A stretch of 64,000 bases of DNA from Comamonas testosteroni ATCC 11996 (GCF_000241525.1 NZ_AHIL01000035.1:1-64000); one strand, 5' to 3'. Shown: positions 16,514 to 25,364, counted from the first letter of the stretch. Notes: generated by a model from the letters alone, not told the origin. Numbers and translations: made by a program.

Positions 16514-16930
16514 ATGATGCTTCGTAGCACCGAAACCCTGGAAAGTCTGTTTGAACGCCAGCGCGGCACACTGCCCGATACCTTTGGCGCGCGGCCGCTG
16601 ACACTTGCCGAAGGCCGCATGACCATGGAGCTGACTATTGAGCCGTGGATGATGGCACCCAACGGCTTTCTACATGCCGCCACTCAGGTGATGCTGGCCG
16701 ACACCTGCGCCGGCTATGCGACGCTGGCGCATCTACCGGAGGGCGCGAAAGGTTTCACGACACTGGAGCTGAAATCTAACTTCCTTGGAACTGCGAAGCA
16801 AGGAGTCTTGCACGTGGAGGCTGTGGCCGAACATCTGGGCAGGACAACGCAGGTGTGGTCGGCCACCTTGTTCGATGACAAGGGACGTAAGCTATCGCTA
16901 TTTCGTTGCTCGCAGATCGTTCTCTGGTGA
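16514..16930 (+). CDS. PaaI-type hotdog-fold thioesterase
   Basis: The 138-residue protein fits the PaaI/YdiI hotdog thioesterase family. The segment PNGFLHAATQVMLADTCAGYA corresponds to the conserved HGG-type active-site helix (here with Leu-His-Ala instead of His-Gly-Gly). TTLELKSNFLGTAKQG is the following strand. It should hydrolyse an acyl-CoA. The start at 16514 follows CAAGGAAACC; upstream in-frame sequence overlaps the thiolase gene and is discarded. It is the third gene of the SDR-thiolase unit. Confidence 0.82.
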   Translation: MMLRSTETLESLFERQRGTLPDTFGARPLTLAEGRMTMELTIEPWMMAPNGFLHAATQVMLADTCAGYATLAHLPEGAKGFTTLELKSNFLGTAKQGVLHVEAVAEHLGRTTQVWSATLFDDKGRKLSLFRCSQIVLW

Positions 16931-17329
16931 CTGGGCCCTTGCCGCGCTTGAGTCAGCAGCCTAAAAACATCCGACAGAAATCGATGGTTCCCAGGGTGCT
17001 GACGGAGCGCAGCACGTAGGCCTGGCTTTCGCTGTGACCTGCGATCCGCACGAACTGCCAACCTCTGTGCGGAGGTCAGCCGAGTCGACACCCAAGGTAC
17101 TTCCCCGAGTACGCAGGAACCGGAATACCTGCGCCGCACATTCCGACGGCCCGAGCTCCGCCAGGAGTTTCACGCTGGAGCTTCGGCCGCATGAACCGCA
17201 CCTATGCAGGCCACGAGCCGCTCAAGGGCGGCACACAAAATCCCTTGGCACTCCCCGCCGGTGCGCGCTCGGGGAGTATGCGGACTGTTTGCACCGCCCT
17301 GCCCTCATCGATTGCGCAAAGGCAGTGAG
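16931..17329. other. intergenic region with possible gene remnant
   Basis: Nearly 400 bases without a convincing gene. On the minus strand a protein-like stretch ends at about 16962 (HSESQAYVLRSVSTLGTIDF then RMFLGC and stop). It cannot be extended upstream beyond about 40 codons because of a stop, and it has no start. It may be a degraded gene end. I recognise no family. Confidence 0.35.
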
Positions 17330-18181
17330 CTAGCTTGCCTCGATCAGGCCCATCAAGACCTGACCCACATCGGCCTCCACCTTGAAAGCCAGCAGTGCAT
17401 CCGCCCTTGTCACACCTTGATTGATGGCCACGATGGACTTGCCCTGCTCATGCGCTGCCAGCGCAAAGCGGTAACCCGAATACACCATCAATGAAGAGCC
17501 GGCGATCAGCACGGCGTCGGCCCTGGCCACGGCAGCCATGCAGGTCTGCACGCGTTCACGCGGCACGGTCTCGCCAAAGAACACCACATCGGGCTTGATC
17601 AGGCCCGTTCCACAATGTGGGCAGGCCGGCACGACAAAACGACTGAAGTCCTGGTTTTCCAGATCGGCGTCGCCATCAGGCGCCGGTGCAGCATACAGCT
17701 GGGCCCAGGCCGGGTTCAGTGCCAACAGCCGCTGCTGCAGGTCGGCGCGGGAAGAGCGCTTGTCGCAGTCCATGCAGCGCACGGTGTCGATGCGCCCGTG
17801 CAGGTCCACGATGTTCAGGCTTCCGGCCGCATCATGCAGGCCATCGACGTTCTGGGTGATCAGCAGCTCCATTCTGCCTTGCTGCTCCAGTCTCGCCAGC
17901 GCCTGGTGGGCGGAACCGGGGCGCGCCTGGCCCATCACGCGCCAGCCCAGCATGGAACGCGCCCAGTAGCGCTGACGCACCAGCACATCGCCAATGAAGG
18001 CCTGATAGGTCACGGGCTGGGGGCGCTTCCACTGTCCGTTGCGGTCACGATAGTCGGGAATGCCGACTTCGGTACTGCAGCCGGCGCCGCCAATGACCAC
18101 CACGCGCGGGTGCGCATGCAGCCAGTCCTGCAGGCGCCACAGCGCCAGAGCGTCCACACAATGGTTCACGGCTTCACTCAT
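17330..18181 (-). CDS. Sir2 family NAD-dependent protein deacetylase (SIRT4-like class)
   Basis: The 283-residue sirtuin has the NAD-binding segment GGAGCSTEVGIPDYRDRNG, TQNVDGLHDAAG, catalytic His in DLHGRID, and a Cys4 zinc site (CMDC and CPHCGTG). IAGSSLMVYSG completes the NAD pocket. GCSTEVGIPDYR places it near the SIRT4-like (class II) bacterial branch, which is inference. Its ATG shares one base with the stop of the upstream cardiolipin synthase gene (TAATG). The two are therefore probably translationally coupled. Confidence 0.92.
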   Translation of the reverse strand: MSEAVNHCVDALALWRLQDWLHAHPRVVVIGGAGCSTEVGIPDYRDRNGQWKRPQPVTYQAFIGDVLVRQRYWARSMLGWRVMGQARPGSAHQALARLEQQGRMELLITQNVDGLHDAAGSLNIVDLHGRIDTVRCMDCDKRSSRADLQQRLLALNPAWAQLYAAPAPDGDADLENQDFSRFVVPACPHCGTGLIKPDVVFFGETVPRERVQTCMAAVARADAVLIAGSSLMVYSGYRFALAAHEQGKSIVAINQGVTRADALLAFKVEADVGQVLMGLIEAS

Positions 18182-19620
18182 TACAGCAGCGGTGATGTCA
18201 ATCGGGCCACGGAGCCGACCAGCCGTCGTCGCAGTCCTTTTTCGCTGCGATACTGCACCATTCGAGCCTGACCCAGGTCGGCCTCGAACTGGGCAGCGAT
18301 GGCCTGATTCAGCTCCGGCCCATAGCCGATCACACAGACCTCGTAGTTGAGGAAAAAGCTGCGATAGTCAAAATTGGCCGTGCCGATCATGGCCATATTG
18401 TCATCGACCACCAAGGTCTTGGAGTGCAGCATGCTGGCTGCATATTCATAGATATGCACGCCACAGCGAATCAGCTCGTCAAAATAGGAGCGCGCAGCGG
18501 CCGTCACCAATAACGAATCAGACTTCTTCGGCACCAGAATGCGGACCTCCACACCGCGCAATGCAGCATTGGTGAGAGCCGTCAGCGCACCTTCGGTCGG
18601 CACAAAGTAAGGCGTGGTAAGCAAGATGCGCTGCTGGGCCGCGTTGATGGCCGCCAGATAGGCGCGGTAGATGGCGTCCAGCTGGTCGTCAGGCCCCGAG
18701 GTCACAACCTGCATGGGGATGGGGCCGTCTTCGCAATCGGGCAGCAGATCATCAAGATCGTCGGGCAGCCGGTGCGGATCGCCGCTGCGGGTGTAGGCCC
18801 AGTCCTCGAGAAACACTGTCTGCAGCCAGTTGACGACGGCGCCTTCGACCCTGACATGCACATCGTGATAGGCATCGTCACAAATGCGCTCGTTCTCTTC
18901 ATCGGTGACGTTCACGCCCCCCGTAAAGCCCACTTTTCCATCGCAGACCAGAATCTTGCGGTGGGTGCGGAAGTTGATCACGGGTCGCAGTCGACGCCCT
19001 ATCTTGGCGTCGTGAAAGCGCAGCACCTCCGCCCCGGCCTGCTGTAGCGGCTCCAGAAACTTTCGCCCCAGCTTCTTGGAGCCCAGAGCATCCACCAGCA
19101 AACGCACCTGCACGCCTGCACGTGCTTTCTCGATCAGCAAATCACGCAAGGCCGTGCCAGTCTGATCGGGCTCGTAGATGTAGTACTCCAGATGCACATG
19201 GTGGCGTGCTGCACTCACGGCCTCGGCAATCGCATCAAAGGTCGCGGCGCCCCCCACAAGCAACTGCATGGAGGTGGCCGTGCTTACCGGGAAATCGCTG
19301 GTCATGCCAACCAGCCGCGCCACCTGACGCAGGCGTTCCTGCCGGGCCGGAATGCGTTCCCTGAGCTTTTGCATGCTGTTGCGCACACGCGAACGCTTGC
19401 GCGAGCGCAGCCGCTTGATACGCTGGCGTTTCATGCGTTGCGGACCGAAGTAGTAATAGACCAGCAGGCCCACCACAGGTAGTGCTGCCATGGACAACAG
19501 CCAGCTCAGCGTGGCAATCGGCTGGCTGCGCTGCAGCAGAATCCAGATGCCTACCACGACGACATACAGCGACCAGCCCACGGACAGCCAGAGCTTGACG
19601 CTCTCGTGGCTCAGCTGCAT
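18181..19620 (-). CDS. cls: cardiolipin synthase
   Basis: The 479-residue membrane enzyme joins two phosphatidylglycerols into cardiolipin. Two N-terminal membrane helices (about 8-28 and 36-55) are followed by two phospholipase-D HKD motifs: THRKILVCDGKVGFTGG and SMLHSKTLVVDDNMAMIG. A Lys/Arg-rich segment after the helices (QRMKRQRIKRLRSRKRSR) is membrane-proximal. The ATG at 19620 is chosen over a TTG five codons upstream. It is the first gene of a two-gene unit with the sirtuin. Confidence 0.93.
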   Translation of the reverse strand: MQLSHESVKLWLSVGWSLYVVVVGIWILLQRSQPIATLSWLLSMAALPVVGLLVYYYFGPQRMKRQRIKRLRSRKRSRVRNSMQKLRERIPARQERLRQVARLVGMTSDFPVSTATSMQLLVGGAATFDAIAEAVSAARHHVHLEYYIYEPDQTGTALRDLLIEKARAGVQVRLLVDALGSKKLGRKFLEPLQQAGAEVLRFHDAKIGRRLRPVINFRTHRKILVCDGKVGFTGGVNVTDEENERICDDAYHDVHVRVEGAVVNWLQTVFLEDWAYTRSGDPHRLPDDLDDLLPDCEDGPIPMQVVTSGPDDQLDAIYRAYLAAINAAQQRILLTTPYFVPTEGALTALTNAALRGVEVRILVPKKSDSLLVTAAARSYFDELIRCGVHIYEYAASMLHSKTLVVDDNMAMIGTANFDYRSFFLNYEVCVIGYGPELNQAIAAQFEADLGQARMVQYRSEKGLRRRLVGSVARLTSPLL

Positions 19621-19753
19621 TGCTATCCAGTCCAATTGCGCACTCCTGTTGTTCGATGAACCATCACCACCATGCCCTCGCAGTATGGCAGCGGCATGGC
19701 AGACTGCGGCGGTCCGCCTGGCCGGGGAAACACCCTCCAGCAGGCGCCATGCT

Positions 19754-19771
19754 TTTGTACCGCGCTACAAA
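19754..19771. promoter_or_regulatory. palindromic operator-like site before the Xre regulator
   Basis: TTTGTA-CCGCGC-TACAAA is a perfect 6-base inverted repeat with a 6-base spacer. It sits 16 bases before the start of the small helix-turn-helix gene and overlaps a plausible promoter region with TATATT at 19776-19781. Autoregulation is a reasonable inference. Confidence 0.45.
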
Positions 19772-19787
19772 GAGTATATTGATACGC

Positions 19788-20084
19788 ATGATTTCCGAAC
19801 TCATCACGACTCTGGCCCAGGCCCGCAAGGCCGCCCGCATCACCCAGGCCGATCTGGCCGAACGTGCCGGTCTGTCGCGCATGGCCGTACAACGCACTGA
19901 AACCGGCGATGTCGACCCGCGCTTTTCCACTTTGCAGGAAATGGCCCGTGTGCTGAATATGGAGCTGATCGCCGTGCCGGCCGAGCTGCACGCCCAGGTG
20001 CAGGCACTGATTCAGCCCCAGACCGACCAGACGGGTGCAGCCGGCAGCATCGCCAGTCCGGTGACCAGCCAGGATTCACCTTGA
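19788..20084 (+). CDS. small Xre-family helix-turn-helix regulator
   Basis: The 98-residue protein is almost entirely one Xre/HipB-type domain. ITQADLAERAGLSRMAVQRT is the helix-turn-helix, followed by DPRFSTLQEMARVLNMELI. The start at 19788 is chosen because the protein begins directly with helix 1 (MISELITTLAQARKAAR). A perfect inverted repeat lies just upstream. The length and architecture resemble HipB antitoxins, but no toxin gene (hipA-like) is adjacent. Its targets are unknown. Confidence 0.82.
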   Translation: MISELITTLAQARKAARITQADLAERAGLSRMAVQRTETGDVDPRFSTLQEMARVLNMELIAVPAELHAQVQALIQPQTDQTGAAGSIASPVTSQDSP

Positions 20085-20171
20085 AGTCTTACGTATTGTT
20101 AACTTGAGAGCCCTGTTTGCTCGGCCACAATGGCCCGAGGTTTTTTTGCGCGACATTCAGAGGTTTGAGAG

Positions 20172-20759
20172 ATGGCGATTCACAACTGGGATTACGCACC
20201 GGAGGCACTGGAGGTACAGGTCAGCGAATTGTTGCTGGCCACGGCAGATCGAAGCGACGAACTGGTCGATGAAAACGTGCGTCTGGTCCTGCAGGAGCTG
20301 CGCCAGCACCTCAATATGGAGGTGATTTTTGTCTCCGAGATCCGCAACGGCCAACGTATGTTCCAGCATGTCGATACGGCCCCCGGCAAGGAATTGATTG
20401 CTACTGGCGGCGGCGGCCCTCTGGAAGAGTCGTTTTGCCAGTGCGTGCTCGACGGCGTTCTGCCCGGTCTGGTCCATGACGCTGCCACCCACCCGGCCTT
20501 TTCCAAGCTGCCGGCAACTCCTTTTCGCGTAGGTGCACATCTGAGCACCCCTATCGTGCTGGCCAGCGGCAAGGTCTACGGCACGCTGTGCTGCTTCAGT
20601 CAGGCCGCCGATGAAAGCCTGACAGCCAAGGACCTGCAAAAACTCGAATGCGTGGCCAGGATCACGGCCAGGCGAATCGATATCAAGCAGGCCCAGCAAC
20701 TGCAGCCGGCCGAAGAAAAGCGCACGCCTTTCGGCCCGGCTTATCCCGGAAAGCGCTGA
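20172..20759 (+). CDS. GAF domain protein
   Basis: The 195-residue protein consists of a single GAF domain (about 25-165). It has the recognisable hydrophobic strands and a late segment TPIVLASGKVYGTLCCFS typical of GAF domains that bind small molecules or sense redox state. There is no output domain, so it probably acts through a partner. AGAGG lies before the ATG at 20172. It is downstream of the Xre regulator by 87 bases and may share its transcript. Confidence 0.8.
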   Translation: MAIHNWDYAPEALEVQVSELLLATADRSDELVDENVRLVLQELRQHLNMEVIFVSEIRNGQRMFQHVDTAPGKELIATGGGGPLEESFCQCVLDGVLPGLVHDAATHPAFSKLPATPFRVGAHLSTPIVLASGKVYGTLCCFSQAADESLTAKDLQKLECVARITARRIDIKQAQQLQPAEEKRTPFGPAYPGKR

Positions 20760-21198
20760 AAACCGGCCCTCCGGGAGGAATCCAGCTCAGCTCGCGGCCA
20801 CGCGGACTTGGCGCTGCTCACCCGCGTGGGACGGCTGCCGATGACCACGCCCAGCCCCACCTTCCAGTCCACCTTGGTCGCGTCGGCGCTATCTGTATGG
20901 CGTCATCGGGCCCGCTGATGGCCGTGACTGCTTTCATGAACAGCACCGGCTCAGCCACCTGGACCACGTACAGGGCAGCCTGCGCCTGGAGGCCGATGCC
21001 GACGACGCTGATCTGGAGCAGATCCTGGGCGACCTTTGACCTGTGCCAGGCGTCGCGCCCCGGCAACGGGAGCCATCAAAGTGATCGATACACCCTTCTC
21101 TACTGAAGATGGCTCGAGTCCATTTGCAGAGAAGCACCCGGATTAGCATTCACAGCTGACTCCGATCACTCTCTCCCTGAGGCCTTGAGACCCGCCCG
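20760..21198 (+). other. gene-poor stretch with a probable degenerate fragment
   Basis: About 440 bases between the GAF gene and the chromate transporter. From 20881 to 21039 a frame with natural codon use reads RRYLYGVIGPADGRDCFHEQ, then a tail ending LEQILGDL and TGA, but it has no start. A second frame from 20812 to about 20919 (ALLTRVGRLP, MTTPSPTFQSTL) overlaps it as if one frameshift separated two halves of a dead gene. I do not recognise the family. Confidence 0.35.
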
Positions 21199-21786
21199 AT
21201 GAGCTCACCCGCCCCGCCGTCCTTGCCGCAAGCCGAGCGGCCACGCCCACGCCATCTGCGTGAACTGTTCTGGTCACTGACCTTTCTGGCCTTGCAGGGT
21301 TTTGGCGGCGTGCTGGCCGTGGTGCAGCGCGAACTGGTCGAAAAGCGCCAATGGCTGAGCAATGAGGAGTTCATGGAGGACTGGGCTGTGGCGCAGATCA
21401 TGCCCGGGCCCAATGTGGTGAATCTTTCCATCATGCTGGGCGAGCGCTACTTCGGCTGGCGCGGTGCCATCGTGGGGCTGTGCGGCATGCTGACGTTTCC
21501 CATGCTGGTGGTCATCAGCCTCACCCTGGTCTACACCCAGTTCGCGACCAACCCGGCCGTGGCCGGAGCCCTGCGCGGCATGGGCGCCGTGGCGGCAGGG
21601 CTGGTGGCGGGCATGGGCCTGAAGCTGGCCGGCACGCTGCGCAAGCACCCGCTGGGCAAGTGGTATTGCGCAGGGCTGGCCATCGCCGCCTTTGTTCTGG
21701 TGGCCGTGCTGCGCCTGCCCCTGTTCTGGGCCTTGCTGCTGGTGGGCGCAACAGGCTGCGTGCTGACCTACCGGAGGCTGGCATGA
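21199..21786 (+). CDS. chromate transporter, first half-size subunit
   Basis: The 195-residue protein is one CHR domain, starting after a cytosolic Pro-rich leader. LRELFWSLTFLALQGFGGVL and WAVAQIMPGPNVVNLSIMLG contain the FGG and PGP motifs of the CHR family. Full-length ChrA has two such domains. Here they are encoded by two genes overlapping by ATGA, the short-chain CHR pair arrangement known in other bacteria. The pair should form one heteromeric membrane exporter of chromate or a related anion. Confidence 0.88.
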   Translation: MSSPAPPSLPQAERPRPRHLRELFWSLTFLALQGFGGVLAVVQRELVEKRQWLSNEEFMEDWAVAQIMPGPNVVNLSIMLGERYFGWRGAIVGLCGMLTFPMLVVISLTLVYTQFATNPAVAGALRGMGAVAAGLVAGMGLKLAGTLRKHPLGKWYCAGLAIAAFVLVAVLRLPLFWALLLVGATGCVLTYRRLA

Positions 21787-22382
21787 GCCCGCTGGTGATC
21801 GATCTGCAGACCGTGGACTGGCTGCATCTTTTTGCCTATTTCCTGACGCTGTCGCTGATGGCCGTCGGTGGAGCCATCACCGCCGCGCCCGACATGCACC
21901 GCTATCTGGTCGACGGCAACCACTGGCTGTCGGAAACCCAGTTCACCAGCTCCATCGCCATTGCCCAGGCCGCCCCCGGCCCCAATGTGCTGTTCATCGC
22001 CCTGCTGGGCTGGAACGTGGGACTGAATGCGGGTGGTGGCACCGGCCCTGCGGCCTGGGGTCTGGGAGCACTGGGTGTTGCCGTATGCATGGTGGGCATT
22101 TTGCTGCCCAGCTCGCTGCTGACCTGGCAGGCCTCGCGCTGGGGTCAGCGCAACCGGGACAAACGCGGCGTGCGCGCCTTCAAGCAAGGCATGGCTCCGC
22201 TGGTGATCGGTCTGCTGCTGGCGACAGGCTGGCTGCTGGGCAGCGCCAGCGGCAATCCTGGCAAGGACTGGAAGCTATGGCTGCTGAGCCTTGCATGCAC
22301 ATTGCTGGTATGGCGCACACGCATTCATCTGCTGTGGCTGCTGGCTGCCGGTGCGGCGCTGGGTGCGCTGGGCTGGGTGTAA
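21783..22382 (+). CDS. chromate transporter, second half-size subunit
   Basis: The 199-residue second CHR protein has five or six membrane segments and the family motif AIAQAAPGPNVLFIALLGWN. Its ATG overlaps the stop of the first half by ATGA, showing translational coupling. The two halves differ in sequence (PGPNVVNLSIM against PGPNVLFIALL), as expected for inverted partners in one transporter. No chrB-type regulator is adjacent. Confidence 0.88.
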   Translation: MSPLVIDLQTVDWLHLFAYFLTLSLMAVGGAITAAPDMHRYLVDGNHWLSETQFTSSIAIAQAAPGPNVLFIALLGWNVGLNAGGGTGPAAWGLGALGVAVCMVGILLPSSLLTWQASRWGQRNRDKRGVRAFKQGMAPLVIGLLLATGWLLGSASGNPGKDWKLWLLSLACTLLVWRTRIHLLWLLAAGAALGALGWV

Positions 22383-22473
22383 AGCAGTACCGCCAAGCTC
22401 CGGGTTCGGCAGATCAGGCATCAACTGCCAAAGCAGTCTCTTTCCTGAGGCCGCTGTTGGCTCCAATGCCTGC

Positions 22474-23247
22474 CTACTCGGGACTATCCAGCAGCAAGGG
22501 CAGCACCTGCGCCGACGGCATGGCGATCACCTGGTCCGCCACCGAGTCCAGCTCGCTCGCATGTGGGTTGATGACAACCACTCGCGCCTGGTTGCGCCGT
22601 GCGATCTTGGCCAGACCTGCTGCCGGGTAGACTGCGCCCGACGTGCCGATCACCAGCATCAGCTGACATTGCTCTGCCGCCTGCTCTGCCCTGGCCCAGG
22701 TCTGGCTGGGCAGAGACTCGCCAAACCACACGACGGCCGGCCGCAGAACATTGCCGCAGGCGGCGCAATGAGGCGGCTCCCCCGGGACAGCCTGCTCCAG
22801 GTCGCAGGACGCACAACGGCGATTCAACCAGCGATTCCTGCTCAGCTCTCCATGCAGGCTCAGCACATCTTCACTGCCCGCCTGCTGGTGCAGGCCATCC
22901 ACATTCTGCGTGATAAGTGTCATTCGACCGGGATGCAGCCTTGCCCAGCGCGCCAGTGCCAGGTGCCCCTCATTGGGAGCCACCTTGGCAACCAGCGCAC
23001 GCCGGTGCTCGTACCAGCGCCAGACATGAGCCGGATCGCGGCGGTACCCCGCCTCGCTGGCCATCTCCTCAGGCTTGAACTGGGACCAATACCCGTTTGC
23101 ATCCTCCCTGAAAGTGGGCACTCCCGACTCGGCGCTGACACCGGCCCCGGTAAGCACGGCCAGTCGCTGCGCCTCTCCCAGCCAGCGACGCACGCAGGCA
23201 ATCGCCCCCGAGGACGCCGAAGAATTGTCAATAAGTGCTTGAACCAA
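22474..23247 (-). CDS. cobB: Sir2 family NAD-dependent deacylase (CobB/SIRT5-like class)
   Basis: The 257-residue sirtuin has TGAGVSAESGVPTFRE, TQNVDGLHQQAG, catalytic His in SLHGEL, zinc Cys pairs CASCD and CAACG, and VIGTSGAVYPAAGLA. The segment WRWYEHRR contains the YxxR pair that lets SIRT5/CobB enzymes accept succinyl- and malonyl-lysine. A desuccinylase activity is therefore likely by family knowledge. The start is a TTG at 23247 preceded by GAGG at good spacing; no in-frame ATG precedes the NAD motif. It is divergent from the hybrid kinase. Confidence 0.9.
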   Translation of the reverse strand: MVQALIDNSSASSGAIACVRRWLGEAQRLAVLTGAGVSAESGVPTFREDANGYWSQFKPEEMASEAGYRRDPAHVWRWYEHRRALVAKVAPNEGHLALARWARLHPGRMTLITQNVDGLHQQAGSEDVLSLHGELSRNRWLNRRCASCDLEQAVPGEPPHCAACGNVLRPAVVWFGESLPSQTWARAEQAAEQCQLMLVIGTSGAVYPAAGLAKIARRNQARVVVINPHASELDSVADQVIAMPSAQVLPLLLDSPE

Positions 23248-23338
23248 GGCTATAACCTCAAAAATCGAGTTGCAACGTGGAATACTTGAATTCCTCTGCG
23301 GAGCTTCTTCTTTGCCTGATATTGCACCACACCAGCAT

Positions 23339-25279
23339 ATGAACGAATCGGGCCAATTGTTCGCACTTCAGCAAGCCATGACGCCTGCAGCATTGGCATG
23401 GGGTCTTGTTGATGTCCAGACATTGGAACTGCGCTTTGCCAATCGGGCATTGCAGCGCCTTCTGCAACCCAGCCATCAGGCCCACGGCATACCCGAGCGC
23501 GAGATTCTGGAAACAGCCAGGCTCGCGATCAGGCAGTGCATGGAAACAGGCCTGGAGGCGACTGCAAGCTTGCCCGACCACCCCGGACTCTGGCATTTTT
23601 CACCGATTCACGGCGCTGGCACGACAGAAGCGGTGCAATGCTATGTATTGCCGACCGAATCCTCGTTTCGTGAACCTGATGACGAACTCGGGCTGGGACA
23701 TGTCAACCGCTTTGAGGCCTTTCTGGATCACCTGCCCTACCAGATCTGGATTGCAACACCCCACGGAGAAGTGACCTGGCTCAACCGGGCCCTGCATGAA
23801 TACGCCTACCGGGAAGTACAACTCTTAAGCCTGCGCGAAGGCATCTGGATTGATATCGTGCATCCCGACGATCTGGCGACCGTCAACACCGGGCTGTCAC
23901 GCGCCCTGATCACCGAAAAATCGACAGGATACCGGCTGCGCATCAAGCGCCATGACGGCCAGTACCACTGGTTTTTTTCGTCGCTGTCTCCCGTCAAGAA
24001 TGCGCAGGGCAGGATTCTCTACTGGGTCGGCGCGAACCTGGGCATAGACAGCGTCCGGCAATCCGAGAATCAGCTGCGCGACCAGATCACCACACTGAGC
24101 CACCAGCTGAGGCTCAAGCAGCAGGCGCTGGATCAGGCCGAAACCTACCTCGCCCAGGCCCAGAAGATGGGCATGGTGAACCAGCTGTCTGCCGGTGTCG
24201 CACATGACATGAAGAACCTGCTTTTCATCACCGGCCTGCATGCCGGCATGCTGGAAAAGCAGCTGGGTGAGCCCGAGCAGCTCGAGCATGTGGATGTGAT
24301 ACTCAACACCATTCAGAAAGCAGGCAGCCTGGCATCGCATCTGACAGGGTTCAGCAGCCGCAAATCCATGCAGCTGGCTGCCGCCGACCCCCGTGCACTG
24401 GTGCAAGACCTGGAGCCGCTGCTGAGCAAGGCCGTCGGCCAGAACGCTGAACTGCAGCTGCATATGGCGTCCAGCATCTGGCCCATCAGCGTGGACAAGC
24501 TGTATTTCGAGAACTCGCTGATCAATCTCTGCATCAATGCGCGTGATGCCACCGAAGAGCAAGGCCAGATCACGCTGACAGCGGAGAACGTGCTGCTCAA
24601 GCGTGCCAGCCATGCGGGCGACTACGTGATGATCAGCGTGGCCGACAACGGCATGGGCATGAGCGAGGAGATCAAGGCCCGCATCTTCGACATGTTCTTC
24701 ACCACCAAGCCCGAAGGCAAGGGCGCGGGCCTGGGCCTGCCCATGGTCAAGAACTTCATGGACCACGTCCAGGGCCTGATCGAGGTGGAAAGCACTCCAG
24801 GCCTGGGCACCATCGTGAGCCTGTACTTTCCGCGCGCACAACCGGTCGTCCCGCAGATCCCGCAAGCCTCGGCCCCTGCGGGCCGGCAGGAAACGATTTT
24901 GCTCATCGAGCCCGATCTGGCCACGCGCAATGCCATGGCCCAGGTGCTCTACGGACTTGGTTATCAGGTCGTGACCGCATATTTGCCCGAAGTCGCGCTG
25001 CGCTATATCAACAGCGGCATGAAGGTGGATCTCATCATTGCCGCCGATGAGTTTTCCGGTGCCTTGAGCATCGCAAAAATGCAGGAAAAGCTGGCCCGGG
25101 AGCATGTTCTCATTCCGCTCATCCTCATGACAAGCAGCGAAGAGGCCGAAGTGCCACATGCTCAGGAATGCCGCTATGTGGTGCTGAGCAAGCCCATGGA
25201 TATTGGCGAGCTGGCACGCACCGTACAGCGCATGCTGCATCCGGACTTCACGACGCCAGCCGATCTGCCGGCCGTCTGA
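23339..25279 (+). CDS. PAS-domain hybrid histidine kinase with atypical receiver
   Basis: The protein (646 residues from the ATG at 23339; a TTG at 23270 would add 23) has an N-terminal PAS-like region and a clear PAS domain at about 123-238. It lacks membrane segments, so it is cytosolic. A short coiled coil precedes the HisKA box AGVAHDMKNLL (His about 289). An HATPase domain follows with LINLCINARDAT, SVADNGMGM and GLGLPMVKNF. The last about 120 residues form a receiver-like domain. Its usual phospho-Asp position is Ala (DLIIAADEFSG), with Asp one residue later. No partner regulator is adjacent. Confidence 0.88.
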   Translation: MNESGQLFALQQAMTPAALAWGLVDVQTLELRFANRALQRLLQPSHQAHGIPEREILETARLAIRQCMETGLEATASLPDHPGLWHFSPIHGAGTTEAVQCYVLPTESSFREPDDELGLGHVNRFEAFLDHLPYQIWIATPHGEVTWLNRALHEYAYREVQLLSLREGIWIDIVHPDDLATVNTGLSRALITEKSTGYRLRIKRHDGQYHWFFSSLSPVKNAQGRILYWVGANLGIDSVRQSENQLRDQITTLSHQLRLKQQALDQAETYLAQAQKMGMVNQLSAGVAHDMKNLLFITGLHAGMLEKQLGEPEQLEHVDVILNTIQKAGSLASHLTGFSSRKSMQLAAADPRALVQDLEPLLSKAVGQNAELQLHMASSIWPISVDKLYFENSLINLCINARDATEEQGQITLTAENVLLKRASHAGDYVMISVADNGMGMSEEIKARIFDMFFTTKPEGKGAGLGLPMVKNFMDHVQGLIEVESTPGLGTIVSLYFPRAQPVVPQIPQASAPAGRQETILLIEPDLATRNAMAQVLYGLGYQVVTAYLPEVALRYINSGMKVDLIIAADEFSGALSIAKMQEKLAREHVLIPLILMTSSEEAEVPHAQECRYVVLSKPMDIGELARTVQRMLHPDFTTPADLPAV

Positions 25280-25298
25280 GAACGGTTCGGACGCACGC

Positions 25299-25333
25299 AA
25301 AAAAAGGCGCCACTGCTCTCGCAGTCGCGCCTT
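25299..25333 (-). terminator. intrinsic terminator of rlmB
   Basis: Read on the minus strand, AAGGCGC-g-ACTGC-gaga-GCAGT-g-GCGCCTT forms a long stem with one mismatch, followed by T residues (seven in total including the stem end). It lies 32 bases past the rlmB stop and also separates it from the convergent kinase gene. Confidence 0.85.
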
Positions 25334-25364
25334 GCTTTCGCTTTCAGCGGCTGGACCAGCCGGC

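Noticed and set aside
16961-17173. 70-codon minus-strand frame in the gap before the sirtuin
   Set aside because: The protein-like part switches to another frame in the middle, which indicates a remnant or chance rather than a working gene.
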